From DAOUEX01 sp034430235 (lineage in GTDB: Bacteria > Chloroflexota > Anaerolineae > UBA2200), in contig CAYZGO010000005.1 in NCBI GenBank assembly GCA_964478075.1, forward strand, positions 71,990 to 135,989: a stretch of 64,000 bases of DNA, written 5' to 3'. The notes beneath the pieces are model-generated. The model was not told the DNA's origin and searched no databases. It worked only from the letters and a program-made list of their open reading frames with translations. Shown piece after piece: positions 41,781-50,358 of the stretch (positions are counted from its first letter, which is position 1; each line of letters begins with the position of its first letter). A program made the position numbers and the translations under genes.

Positions 41781-43233
41781 CGCTCTCCGAGACTGCTTCC
41801 GATGGCTTCACCTGCCTTCTGTGACCAAGGACTGACGAGCAAGACTATGCTACCAATCAATGTCAGCAGACTGATGCGGGAAGTCGGTTTGAATGACTCA
41901 GGCTCATAAATGAACTCCACCGTATGCTGGCCTGCTGGCAAGTACACAGCGCGAAAGGCATAATCTGCCTGGTAACTCTCAGTTCTAACGCCGTCCACGT
42001 ACGCCTTCCAATCCGGATAGTGACTGTCACTGAGGAACAAGAATCCATTGGCTGAGGTGCTGGCCAGGATGGTCACGTGGTTGGGATCATAACGCGTTAT
42101 CTCGGTCGTCGCTTGCGGCGCACCGCCCCGTGGTTCCACGAAATCTCGCGGAGGTGACTTCTCCAGAATAATCTCCGAAACCAGGTCGAACTCTGGATTC
42201 TGCAAGATGCTCAGCACATCCTGGCTGTCTTCGCTCTCGCGAACGCGATGCACAATGAAAGGACGCGGCAGGCAACACAGATCTTGGTAGATACTGATGT
42301 CCCTGTCCACATCCAACAGGCGCAGATGGCGCAATCCGCTGGGGCGAGAACAGGTCAGAACGTACTTGACATTTAAGAGCCCCAGCAACCTCGGCTGTAG
42401 TTGTGTGGTGAATATGATGCCATAGCTCAGTCAATCCCGGCCGACTATCGCTTTGCAAAGCTCCAGGTACCGGGGACGGGGAAAGTCAAGGCCCCGCACG
42501 TCGTACAGGCCGTGTACCATGCATGTGTTGGGCATGACATCAATGTTTGTACCCACGATGCGAAAGATGTCCTTGTCGCTCTTGACCAATTGCAAAGCAG
42601 GTGTTTCGGGTAATATGCGTTCCTCCCGGATAGTCGAGTGATAATCCATCCCAAAGGCAAACAGGTGTACAATCACCAGAAGCAGCAGAATCGCCTGCAC
42701 TATCTTTCGATTCAGAAGCCCGCGCAGGTAGAGCATGAACAGCAGAATCCCAGCCAGAGCGATGAGAACTGGCCAGTACAGCATGACGTTCTACACACTG
42801 AAGGCTCGCATGAGAACCTCGTGTGACAGTTGCCCGGCCCTCGCAGGCGTGAACCTGGCCTCCATGCCTCTGAGAATCCAGCGCCTGATCAACAATGCGG
42901 GTATAGTCACTGTCACGAAGCACGTCAAAAGCCCTATGACTGCACGCAAGCGAGACTTTGTTTCAGCACCTGCGAGGTGTAGACGCGCCACGGATAGAAG
43001 TGATAGGCCTGATCGTACAACAGGATATTGTGCAGCTTCGTTGACTCCGCTGGAGCATGGCAAAAGCAGACAGGGTCAGTATAGGCGATATCTACTGGCA
43101 GCAGCTTGCGGCTCAGAAACACAGCCTTCCAGAAGAAGACAGCCAACAGAGTCAGCAGCAGCGAGACTTGCAGTATCTCCCAGCGACGTGCTACTATCTC
43201 TTTGGGCTGCAATGCGCGCCGCACCGTGTTCAC
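41777..43233 (-). pseudogene. Broken YfhO-family membrane protein gene
   Basis: Pieces of a YfhO-like protein are in order but interrupted. The N-terminal piece (GTG 43233 to about 42950) has one TM helix and LLYDQAYHFYPWRVYTSQVL, as in YfhO proteins just before their long TM core. It ends by frameshift where sequence jumps to a late TM segment (RLRAVIGLLTCFVTVTI); the core is missing, so an internal deletion is likely. In the same second frame a TAG (42791-42793) and a TGA (42431-42433) interrupt the chain. The final piece has GLLNVKYVLTC, PRPFIVHRV, SDSHYPDWKAYVDG and AFRAVYLPAGQHTVEF, the conserved YfhO C-terminus. YfhO proteins assist lipid-linked glycosylation of surface polymers. Sequencing error could explain single changes but hardly the deletion. 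Confidence 0.8.
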
Positions 43234-43240
43234 TGCTATA

Positions 43241-44365
43241 CTAGGCGGTTTCCTGCCTGGCAGAGGCACGCAAGGTAGAAAGAAACTCCAAGATAAAGGC
43301 CAGGATGACACCGCCAATCAGGCTCACTATAGTACCAACCATCAGCATCTTGGGAGTACCTGACGCCGCCGGGCGGTCAGGCATGCGCGCTGGCTCAATG
43401 ATCTGGATGAAGCTCACGTTTGTGGCCTGGGTCTGCTTAAGCTGTGCCTCATTCTCCTTGTCTGCTAGAAAGTTGTAGTTCGATTGCACGCGGATCACAG
43501 CCCGCAGCAAATTCTCGTACTCAGTGGTGAACTCTAGCAATTCTACCAGCCCGGACTCCTGTTGCGCGATGAGCTTATCGTATTCCGCCTCCTGCGCACG
43601 AATGCCAGCAACGTTAGCATCCTGACCAATTGCCAGGCGTTGATAATTGACGGCGGCTTCCGTTGACACTGTCTTGGTCGCCTCTTCAACGTACTTGGCG
43701 GACATAGCTTGCGCCCTTTCGCGCTCTACAACCAGCCTGGCACGCTCCAGCCGCAGTCCACACAACTGGTCTTGAACGGCAGTGATCTCCCGCGTCAGCG
43801 AATCTACGTTGTGGTTTATTCTGAACTCCAGGAGGGCGCTTGAGGCCACAGCGAGTGCCTTCTCCTCCTCGGCCAACTGTTCCTGAATGAACTGCAGGGC
43901 TACCGTGGAAGGCTTTGCGCGCGTCTGCGCGTAGCACTCGAAGGCGTTCTCTACGTGTGCCGTAGCAATGGCCTCTACCAGCATAGGATTATCGGCAACG
44001 AACGTTATGTGCAGGAACTCTCCGTCGGCAAAGGCCGTCAAACCATCAAGGAGTTCTGCGGCGGAGATGCCCAGGTTCAAGTCGGTGATAGTTTGCCAGG
44101 CGACATAGCCGCTGCGCAAGGCCGCGTCAAACTGCACCTGAACCGCTACAATCTCTTCCGTGCTTCCCACAGGTCTGGCCTGTGCGAACAAAGAGACCTC
44201 CTGAGGCTCTGGCGCAATCACTTGCAGTTTCACGTAGGCCCGATACACAGGCTTCGCGGTCAACGAATCGAACACAATAACCGCGGTGGTCACTATGAAG
44301 ATCAAGGCGATCAACCACCACCGCTTCCTGATGATCCTTAGATAGGTCAGAGTCTCAGCAGCCAC
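43241..44365 (-). CDS. Wzz-type polysaccharide chain-length determinant / capsule adaptor
   Basis: 374-residue inner-membrane protein with a helix near each end (TM1 about 17-35: WWLIALIFIVTTAVIVF; TM2 about 343-362: VGTIVSLIGGVILAFI) and a large extracytoplasmic helical part with coiled coil (LAEEEKALAVASSALLEF, GIRAQEAEYDKLIAQQESG). PARMPDRPAASGTPK just before TM2 is the proline-rich motif of Wzz proteins. There is no cytoplasmic kinase domain. It would set glycan chain length with Wzy. Start is GTG with AGGAGG about 10 nt upstream; it overlaps the preceding gene by 11 nt. Confidence 0.87.
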   Translation of the reverse strand: MAAETLTYLRIIRKRWWLIALIFIVTTAVIVFDSLTAKPVYRAYVKLQVIAPEPQEVSLFAQARPVGSTEEIVAVQVQFDAALRSGYVAWQTITDLNLGISAAELLDGLTAFADGEFLHITFVADNPMLVEAIATAHVENAFECYAQTRAKPSTVALQFIQEQLAEEEKALAVASSALLEFRINHNVDSLTREITAVQDQLCGLRLERARLVVERERAQAMSAKYVEEATKTVSTEAAVNYQRLAIGQDANVAGIRAQEAEYDKLIAQQESGLVELLEFTTEYENLLRAVIRVQSNYNFLADKENEAQLKQTQATNVSFIQIIEPARMPDRPAASGTPKMLMVGTIVSLIGGVILAFILEFLSTLRASARQETA

Positions 44366-45602
44366 TGTCTTGTTCCTCCTCTTCTCTCAGGGCAGCCTCT
44401 CTCACCTGCAGCAATCGCCGCTCCCTGAGCCGCTTTGCAATCGTAGCCGAGAGCGAGGCCACACGGCGGTCCCAAGTATGCTGAGCAGCAACACGCTGTC
44501 TGTTGGCCTGTAATGCGGGGCTGTCCTCGTTCAGAACTGCACTTATGCTCGTGATGAACTCCGTTTCAGTTGTGGCGATCCGCACCACCTCAGAGAACCT
44601 TTGTGCAGCAGGCACGTCGGTCGTCACTACTGGCTTGCCACACGCCAGGTACTCGTACAGTTTCAAAGAGTCAATGTTTCGCGTCCACTCGTTGATACGA
44701 TAGGGCAATAGACACACGTCGCAAGCAGCAATGTAGCGGGGCACTTCCTCAACAGTCTTGCGCCCCAGAAAGTGAACGTGCGGCAGTGTGTGCAGCGTTT
44801 CCAGTGCGCGCTGGCCTTCCTCGTCCGCGACAGTAATCGGCCCTACTATAACCAGGGACCAGTCAGCACAGCAGCGCGCCACCTGTGCCAACAGAGCAAG
44901 ATCCACCTTGTCATTAACCGCTCCGACGTAGCCTGCAATAGGTGACGGTACAGTTGCCACGTCAGCAGGGGGCGGGGCGCCACTCTCCAGAACCGCAGCG
45001 AATGCCTTGTAATCCACGGCATTGGGAATCAGGAAAATCCGCTCATTCAGCGGCCGCTTGCGTTCCAGCAAAGTTGGCGAAGTGACAAACACTAGGTCTG
45101 CCCTTTGCGCCAATTGCTGTTCCATGCGCCGCAGGATGGGACGCCAGGCATCGCTGACCCCGCTATAGCCAGTGTACTCGTCAACAATGTGATAGATCAC
45201 CAGCTTCTCGTCAAAGCGGCCAATGAACACCTCCATGTCCGGCAGAAAAAGCCACAGGATTGGTTTTTGAAAACTCAGTTGTTTGAGCACGCGTCGCAAA
45301 AAGGCCATATAGATGGCCTGCGTGGCCACACGCAGCGGAAAGCGATCAGCCCTCGGTGCCCACAACGGAGGCTGGTAGACATACAGGTTCCTGTACGCCT
45401 GGCCCAAATGCGGACCCCGCATATCGGTCAGGCCAATCTGCCCGCCCCATAGGGAGCGCAGCATCGGGTGCAGATACGCCCAGGGCTCTACGTACAAAAC
45501 CTTATTGGCACGCGCCAGCCTGGTCATGATGTGATGACGATTACGCCAGATGTCATCCCAGGGCCCAGGCGCAAAACACAAGATATCCTGCCCCTCGATC
45601 AT
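44355..45602 (-). CDS. GT4-like glycosyltransferase
   Basis: 415-residue cytoplasmic enzyme. DILCFAPGPWDDIWRNRHHI at the start is typical of a GT1/GT4 subgroup with a long first domain, followed by KPILWLFLPDME, YHIVDEYTGYSGVSD and LVFVTSPTLLERKR. The donor domain shows IAGYVGAVNDKVDLALL, LPYRINEWTRNIDSLKLYEY and LACGKPVVTTDVP. Most likely a sugar transferase of the repeat unit; substrate unknown. ATG 45602 follows the upstream stop by 6 nt and the gene overlaps the Wzz gene. Confidence 0.85.
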   Translation of the reverse strand: MIEGQDILCFAPGPWDDIWRNRHHIMTRLARANKVLYVEPWAYLHPMLRSLWGGQIGLTDMRGPHLGQAYRNLYVYQPPLWAPRADRFPLRVATQAIYMAFLRRVLKQLSFQKPILWLFLPDMEVFIGRFDEKLVIYHIVDEYTGYSGVSDAWRPILRRMEQQLAQRADLVFVTSPTLLERKRPLNERIFLIPNAVDYKAFAAVLESGAPPPADVATVPSPIAGYVGAVNDKVDLALLAQVARCCADWSLVIVGPITVADEEGQRALETLHTLPHVHFLGRKTVEEVPRYIAACDVCLLPYRINEWTRNIDSLKLYEYLACGKPVVTTDVPAAQRFSEVVRIATTETEFITSISAVLNEDSPALQANRQRVAAQHTWDRRVASLSATIAKRLRERRLLQVREAALREEEEQDSGC

Positions 45603-45608
45603 TGTTGG

Positions 45609-46673
45609 CTACTTCTCGGCTTCCAAAACGTCTGCGTAGATAGAGGCAAACCTAGGAGCCAACGCTCGCCATTCGTGCCCCCTGGCCCAGGCCAGGGCTT
45701 TCCTTCCTGCTGCTTCCATGTCTGAAAGGCGGGCCTGCTGCAAAGCCCGCAGGAGGCCATCGCAGGCTGCCGGGTCATAGATGATGCCTCGCCCATCAGC
45801 CGCCAACTCGGGAAAGCCACCTAAAGCCGGGGCGATGATCGGCTTGCCAAAGGAAAAAGCTAGGATAGCAGCACCTGAAGTCATCACATCGCGATATGGC
45901 AGCACGCAGACGTCACAGGCGTTCATAAAGTACTGCACCTCCGGGTCCGGCACGTACTCAAACCAAGTACGTATCCTCCTTCTGTCGCGCGCGAGCTGAG
46001 CCAGGGCTTCGCCATACGCTGGGTCGTGCACGTTGCCAGCGATCACCAACCAGCAAGCGTCAGCGGCCAACTGACTGAACGCAGCAACCAAGTTCTCTAC
46101 GCCTTTGTAACGCCGAATCTGTCCCAGAAAGAGGTAGATTAATGCATTGTCCGCCAACCCCAATCGTCCCCTTGCCTCCTGTTTTGTGCAATTGTTGGGA
46201 TAAGCGCCAATGTAGCTGCCATGTGGCACCACATAGATCCGCTCGCGCCGTCCGTAGGTCTGGGCTACGTTCAACCTGGCTTTTTCGTCGTGCACGTGTA
46301 AAGCGTCGGCAAAGGCAAAGAGCACACGGTTGGCTATGCTATCAAGGAATGGGAAGGGCCGTTCGTGTGGGTTCAGATTATGTACGGTATAGACGATTTT
46401 GCATCCCACAGCTTTAGCCCAAACGAGTCCCGCCAGCACTGCCGCCAACAGACGAGCGCTGCGGACCAGCTTCGGCGAGGCGTACAGCAGTTCCAGCCAG
46501 TGCAGATGTAACACGTCAGCCCTCCCCTGCCACGATCGTACCATACGAGGGGAGAGCCCAGCCGCGGTCGAGCAGGAAATCCCTACCCCGCGCAAGGCCT
46601 CCTGCAACAGCCTCACATAGGGATTCATGCGCACTTTGGAGATCTGAATCACGCGGCCCACAGTTGCTCTCAC
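45609..46673 (-). CDS. GT4-family glycosyltransferase
   Basis: 354-residue enzyme. HLHWLELLYASPKLVRSARL and IVYTVHNLNPHERPFPFLD are typical of a GT4 subgroup. ALHVHDEKARLNVAQ, IYLFLGQIRRYKGVENLVAA and VCVLPYRDVMTSGAAILAFS follow, then GKPIIAPALGGFPEL. It starts with GTG at 46673, 6 nt after the flippase stop, and ends 6 nt before the next ATG. Sugar specificity unknown. Confidence 0.86.
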   Translation of the reverse strand: MRATVGRVIQISKVRMNPYVRLLQEALRGVGISCSTAAGLSPRMVRSWQGRADVLHLHWLELLYASPKLVRSARLLAAVLAGLVWAKAVGCKIVYTVHNLNPHERPFPFLDSIANRVLFAFADALHVHDEKARLNVAQTYGRRERIYVVPHGSYIGAYPNNCTKQEARGRLGLADNALIYLFLGQIRRYKGVENLVAAFSQLAADACWLVIAGNVHDPAYGEALAQLARDRRRIRTWFEYVPDPEVQYFMNACDVCVLPYRDVMTSGAAILAFSFGKPIIAPALGGFPELAADGRGIIYDPAACDGLLRALQQARLSDMEAAGRKALAWARGHEWRALAPRFASIYADVLEAEK

Positions 46674-46679
46674 GGGTCT

Positions 46680-48155
46680 CTACTCCGCATTGCCCATCAG
46701 CTTTTTTCCTGATTGCTCAACTTCGACCAGTAAGCCAGTGACAAACCTACGCGCATCTCCGTCAAAAACGAACACGAGCAGCGCATAGACTACGATCATC
46801 AGTACGCCGGCCATTACCAGGGAGATGAAGCCGTGCTCCCTTGATACTTGTACGTAAGACCACCTGGCCGCCACCACAGAAACCACCGAAAACACGCACG
46901 CCATCCACAGTGCCAGCACATAGTCCAAGAACCTAGCGCCAATAACTCGGTTGGTCAAGGCTGCAGAGATGACAAAGTCCACAATGGACACTGCGGCAGA
47001 GAGCACGCTCACCCCTACGATGCCATAGTACTTGGCAGCCGGATACAGCAGGATGCCCATCACCACAAGACGGGAAACCGCGATGTAGGTCAACCAGTTG
47101 GGTTTACCGCCTGCCTTGAAAACACTGCCCATATTGACCGCCACAGAACGCAACAGACCATAAACGCCCAGCACCTGCAGTGGCACTATCGAAGGTGCCC
47201 ACTTCTCGCCATAGATTGTGTAGATGAAGGGTTCTGCGAAAGCAATCATGCCCACAGCCATCGGGATGGACAACAACGAAACGTAGTGCAAAGTCCTGAA
47301 AAAAGCACGACGCAGGGCCGCTATGTCATCCTGGATCTTGGAGTATGCTGGGAAAAGCACCTGGCCAATGATGCGGGATATGTGAGTGGCAGGCAGGTTT
47401 GCTGTGTTATAGGCAAAACCATAGTAGCCAAGCGGGTCAGCACCGAGCACTCGACCAATGAAAGTGCTATCCAGGTTGGTGATCCCGAAAATCAGCAAGC
47501 CGCTGCCCACGATGTGCTTCCCATAGTCGAACAGTTCTTTCGCCACTTGACGATCGAATCGCAGTCTGGGTCGCCACCAGGGTACTACAACCCAGGCCAG
47601 GACCGACGTCAGAACCGAGTCCACAACTCTGGCGATAACCAGACTCCATACGCCCAGGCCCATCAGTGCCAGTAGAACAGCTACCACGCCATAAGCCACG
47701 GTCGGCACCAAGTCTGGAAGCAGCCTTTCGCGAAAAGCAAGGTTCTTGGCTAGCAGTGATAACTGTACCTGCCCAAAAACAGAGATGAGGATGTTGACAG
47801 AAAGAACACGCATCACAGATGTCAACTCAGCCGTGCGGTAGAACGCGGCCACATATGGTGCAGCAACGAAGGATACTGAGAACAGGACGACGGCTATGAG
47901 AAGCAGCGTGACAAAGGTTGTATCTGCCGCCTTGCGAATGTCTCCTTTGCGATAGATCAGGGCTGATGAAAAGCCCATCTCCCGAAACATCTGCAGGAAA
48001 TCTATGGCTATGTAGGCCATAGTTACAAGCCCAAAGTCGGCGGGGAAAAGCATCCTGGCCAGGATGTATCGTGTAAGCATCTGAAAGAAGCTTCTCACCG
48101 CAGTAGAAACGCCAACCCAAAATGTCCCGACTGTAGCCTGCTGTCTAAGCGTCAT
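46680..48155 (-). CDS. Wzx-type lipopolysaccharide/oligosaccharide flippase
   Basis: 491-residue polytopic membrane protein of the MATE/MVF (MOP) superfamily with about 12-14 helices. The start TLRQQATVGTFWVGVSTAV is typical for the O-antigen translocase (WzxC-like) group; FPADFGLVTMAYIAIDFLQM, IYRKGDIRKAADTTFVTLLL and LGADPLGYYGFAYNTANLP are characteristic. It should move lipid-linked repeat units across the inner membrane for the Wzy polymerase. The ATG at 48155 overlaps the methyltransferase stop by 11 nt; the 50 codons upstream lie in that gene and are not part of the protein. Confidence 0.9.
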   Translation of the reverse strand: MTLRQQATVGTFWVGVSTAVRSFFQMLTRYILARMLFPADFGLVTMAYIAIDFLQMFREMGFSSALIYRKGDIRKAADTTFVTLLLIAVVLFSVSFVAAPYVAAFYRTAELTSVMRVLSVNILISVFGQVQLSLLAKNLAFRERLLPDLVPTVAYGVVAVLLALMGLGVWSLVIARVVDSVLTSVLAWVVVPWWRPRLRFDRQVAKELFDYGKHIVGSGLLIFGITNLDSTFIGRVLGADPLGYYGFAYNTANLPATHISRIIGQVLFPAYSKIQDDIAALRRAFFRTLHYVSLLSIPMAVGMIAFAEPFIYTIYGEKWAPSIVPLQVLGVYGLLRSVAVNMGSVFKAGGKPNWLTYIAVSRLVVMGILLYPAAKYYGIVGVSVLSAAVSIVDFVISAALTNRVIGARFLDYVLALWMACVFSVVSVVAARWSYVQVSREHGFISLVMAGVLMIVVYALLVFVFDGDARRFVTGLLVEVEQSGKKLMGNAE

Positions 48156-48852
48156 TGGGTTCGACCACTTTCCGGCACACCACGACGAAATCCCGGGCGA
48201 ATAGAGAGGGCCAGCGATGTGCCAACCAGGAATACAGGCGTCGCACGCGGCGCGACCTGACCAGCGGTGGGTAGAACTCTTTGGCCCACAAGCTGGCGCT
48301 GCCATCCACTTCCAGGACTCGCAAACCCCGGTTACGGCACAGCTTCTTTGCCTCGGACACAGTGAAGAAGCGAAGGTGCAACATGTCAGTGGGCGAATTC
48401 TTCACGTACGGGAAGCGCCCTGTAACTACCCACCAACGACAGAGCCAGTGTGCCATATTGGGCAAACAGACGATGAACTTGCCCCCCGGTTTGAGCACGC
48501 GCACACATTGGTCGAAAGACCTTTCGGGAAAGAAGCGATGTTCGATCATTGAATTGGATACCACCGTGTCAAAAGAAGCATCAGCGAAGGGCAGAGGCTC
48601 CGTGTCCACGTCTACTTGTTGAGCCGTTATGCCCTTGGCCCGTGCCCGTTCGACAGCCACGACAGACAGATCCGTGCCGGTGACGTGGGCGCCGTGTTCC
48701 TGCATCATCTTCGCCAAAACGCCGGGGCCACAGTCCACTTCCAGCACGTTTTCTCCAGGCCCTACTCGTCTGGCGATCAAATCCAGACGCTCCATGTCGA
48801 ACGTATCGTCCGCCTGCTGCCAGTATGCATCGTAGAACTCGACAAGATTCAT
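48145..48852 (-). CDS. Class I SAM-dependent methyltransferase
   Basis: 235-residue cytoplasmic methyltransferase. Motif I is VLEVDCGPGVLAKMM, the acidic loop HVTGTDLSVVAVERARAKG is motif II, and SFDTVVSNSMIEH with VLKPGGKFIVCLPN marks motifs IV-V. A typical Methyltransf_11/UbiE-like layout. The likely substrate is a sugar or lipid carrier of the surface glycan, inferred from position between a radical SAM gene and the flippase. ATG 48852 is 7 nt after the radical SAM stop. Confidence 0.86.
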   Translation of the reverse strand: MNLVEFYDAYWQQADDTFDMERLDLIARRVGPGENVLEVDCGPGVLAKMMQEHGAHVTGTDLSVVAVERARAKGITAQQVDVDTEPLPFADASFDTVVSNSMIEHRFFPERSFDQCVRVLKPGGKFIVCLPNMAHWLCRWWVVTGRFPYVKNSPTDMLHLRFFTVSEAKKLCRNRGLRVLEVDGSASLWAKEFYPPLVRSRRVRRLYSWLAHRWPSLFARDFVVVCRKVVEPNDA

Positions 48853-48859
48853 TGCATTT

Positions 48860-50302
48860 TTACCTGCACCGCCGCCAAGTGCCAGTCACACGTGCCCTGA
48901 TGCGGCCAAGCAAGCGCAATACCGCCTGCGCCTTGTCCGAATCCCCTCTGAAGACGAAACACAATGCTTTGTAGATGCGGTATTTGGCAGGATTCCTTCT
49001 CTTCATGCGTAGCTCGCTTTTCAGCTGCTGGAAATGGTCGTATCCCGTCTCCAGCTCAGCAGCGGACAACGTCGGTAGACGAAGGACGCTCTTGCGTTCA
49101 TAGTAGCTGGGTAGTGACTGCCCCTCGATCAGATAACCGTTGCGCGCGGATAGGTCGTACAGTTCAGTCATCGGGTATGGATAGAAGACGGAGAATTGCA
49201 GGTCGGTGGGTTCCAACTCGCGATTAAGGGCGATAGTCTCCTCTATCATGTCCGCCGTCTCTCCAGGTATACCCAGCATGTTGCACGTGTAGATATCCAG
49301 CCCGTATCCGCGTGCCAGAGCAAACGCGTGTCGGATTTCATCATTGGACATGCGGCGCTTCAGTATTTCGGCCCGCAAGTCCTCATTACCGGACTCGATG
49401 CCAATCCGCACGCCACGACAGCCGGCATGAGCCAAAGCGGCCACTATTTGCTCATCGTTGATGCGCTCAACGCGCGTGTTGATCCAGAACGGAAAGTCGA
49501 ACTCCTTCTCATAGCCCCGACTGAACTGTAAGGTCCAGTCTCGATCAAGAGTGAAAACGTCGTCCTGGAAATTCAGCGTCTTGATCACATAACGGCTAGC
49601 CAGGAATCGTATCTCCGACAGCACGTTGTCCACGCTGCGAAAGCGAACATACCTGCCCAGCCCCTTGAATTTCTCACGCAAAGCCGGATTACAGCAATAG
49701 GAACACTGGTATGGGCAGCCACGTCCAACCATCATGTCAACCCAACCATCGTTGTCAGCCAGAATCTGCTCAAAATCAAACAGCTCTCGATCCGGGAAGG
49801 GAAGTTTGTCCAGATTAGCCAGCAGCGGGCGCAGGGGATTCCTGATCGAGTGCCCCCCTCTGCGCAGCCAAAGGTTAGGGATGTCAGCAAAATCTCGCCC
49901 TTCTTGCAGAGCGTTGGCCAAATCCAGTAACGGGTACTCACCCTCACCGACGCAAACCAGGTCAAAGTCTGGATTGGCAAGCACGTCCTCCGGCACAAGT
50001 GTGGGATGGGGGCCGCCGGCTATGGTCAGCACTTCAGGCATGGATTGCTTGATCCAACGCGCGCATCTTTCGACATAGGGATGCTGATGTGTGGTCGAAG
50101 AAAAGGCTGCCAGACCTGGCGCGATGGTTGCGACCTGCTGCAGAAAATCGTCCCTCACAGGCTCATGCTGCAAGTAGATCAAGGTTGTCTCGTGACCAGC
50201 CTGTTTCAACACGCCGGAAAGATAGCCCAGGCCGTGATAGTACTTACGGGCACCATAATGCTCAACGCCACCAATATCTGAATAGACCAGACACACTCTC
50301 AT
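48860..50302 (-). CDS. B12-binding-domain radical SAM protein
   Basis: 480-residue protein. An N-terminal cobalamin-binding Rossmann-like domain (about 1-140: RVCLVYSDIG, GLAAFSSTTHQHPYVERC, IAGGPHPTLVPEDVL) precedes a radical SAM core with GRGCPYQCSYC (CxxxCxxC) and GCRGVRIGIESGNED. The C-terminal part is helical. Family members include methyltransferases for unactivated carbons in lipids, antibiotics and peptides; this one's substrate is unknown. ATG 50302 has GGAAG 7 nt upstream. It sits between secreted hydrolases and the methyltransferase gene of the glycan operon. Confidence 0.87.
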   Translation of the reverse strand: MRVCLVYSDIGGVEHYGARKYYHGLGYLSGVLKQAGHETTLIYLQHEPVRDDFLQQVATIAPGLAAFSSTTHQHPYVERCARWIKQSMPEVLTIAGGPHPTLVPEDVLANPDFDLVCVGEGEYPLLDLANALQEGRDFADIPNLWLRRGGHSIRNPLRPLLANLDKLPFPDRELFDFEQILADNDGWVDMMVGRGCPYQCSYCCNPALREKFKGLGRYVRFRSVDNVLSEIRFLASRYVIKTLNFQDDVFTLDRDWTLQFSRGYEKEFDFPFWINTRVERINDEQIVAALAHAGCRGVRIGIESGNEDLRAEILKRRMSNDEIRHAFALARGYGLDIYTCNMLGIPGETADMIEETIALNRELEPTDLQFSVFYPYPMTELYDLSARNGYLIEGQSLPSYYERKSVLRLPTLSAAELETGYDHFQQLKSELRMKRRNPAKYRIYKALCFVFRGDSDKAQAVLRLLGRIRARVTGTWRRCR

Positions 50303-50358
50303 AGTTTGCTTCCGTTATCGTTCATTACAGGCTCTGTGCGTTGCATGCCAACATCCTG

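Noticed and set aside
42431..42433. TGA inside the YfhO frame as a selenocysteine codon
   Set aside because: The same gene has a TAG and a deletion with frameshift; no SECIS-like hairpin was seen and YfhO is not a selenoprotein family.
48156..48305. N-terminal 50-codon extension of the flippase
   Set aside because: It lies inside the methyltransferase gene in another frame; Wzx proteins start at TLRQQA.
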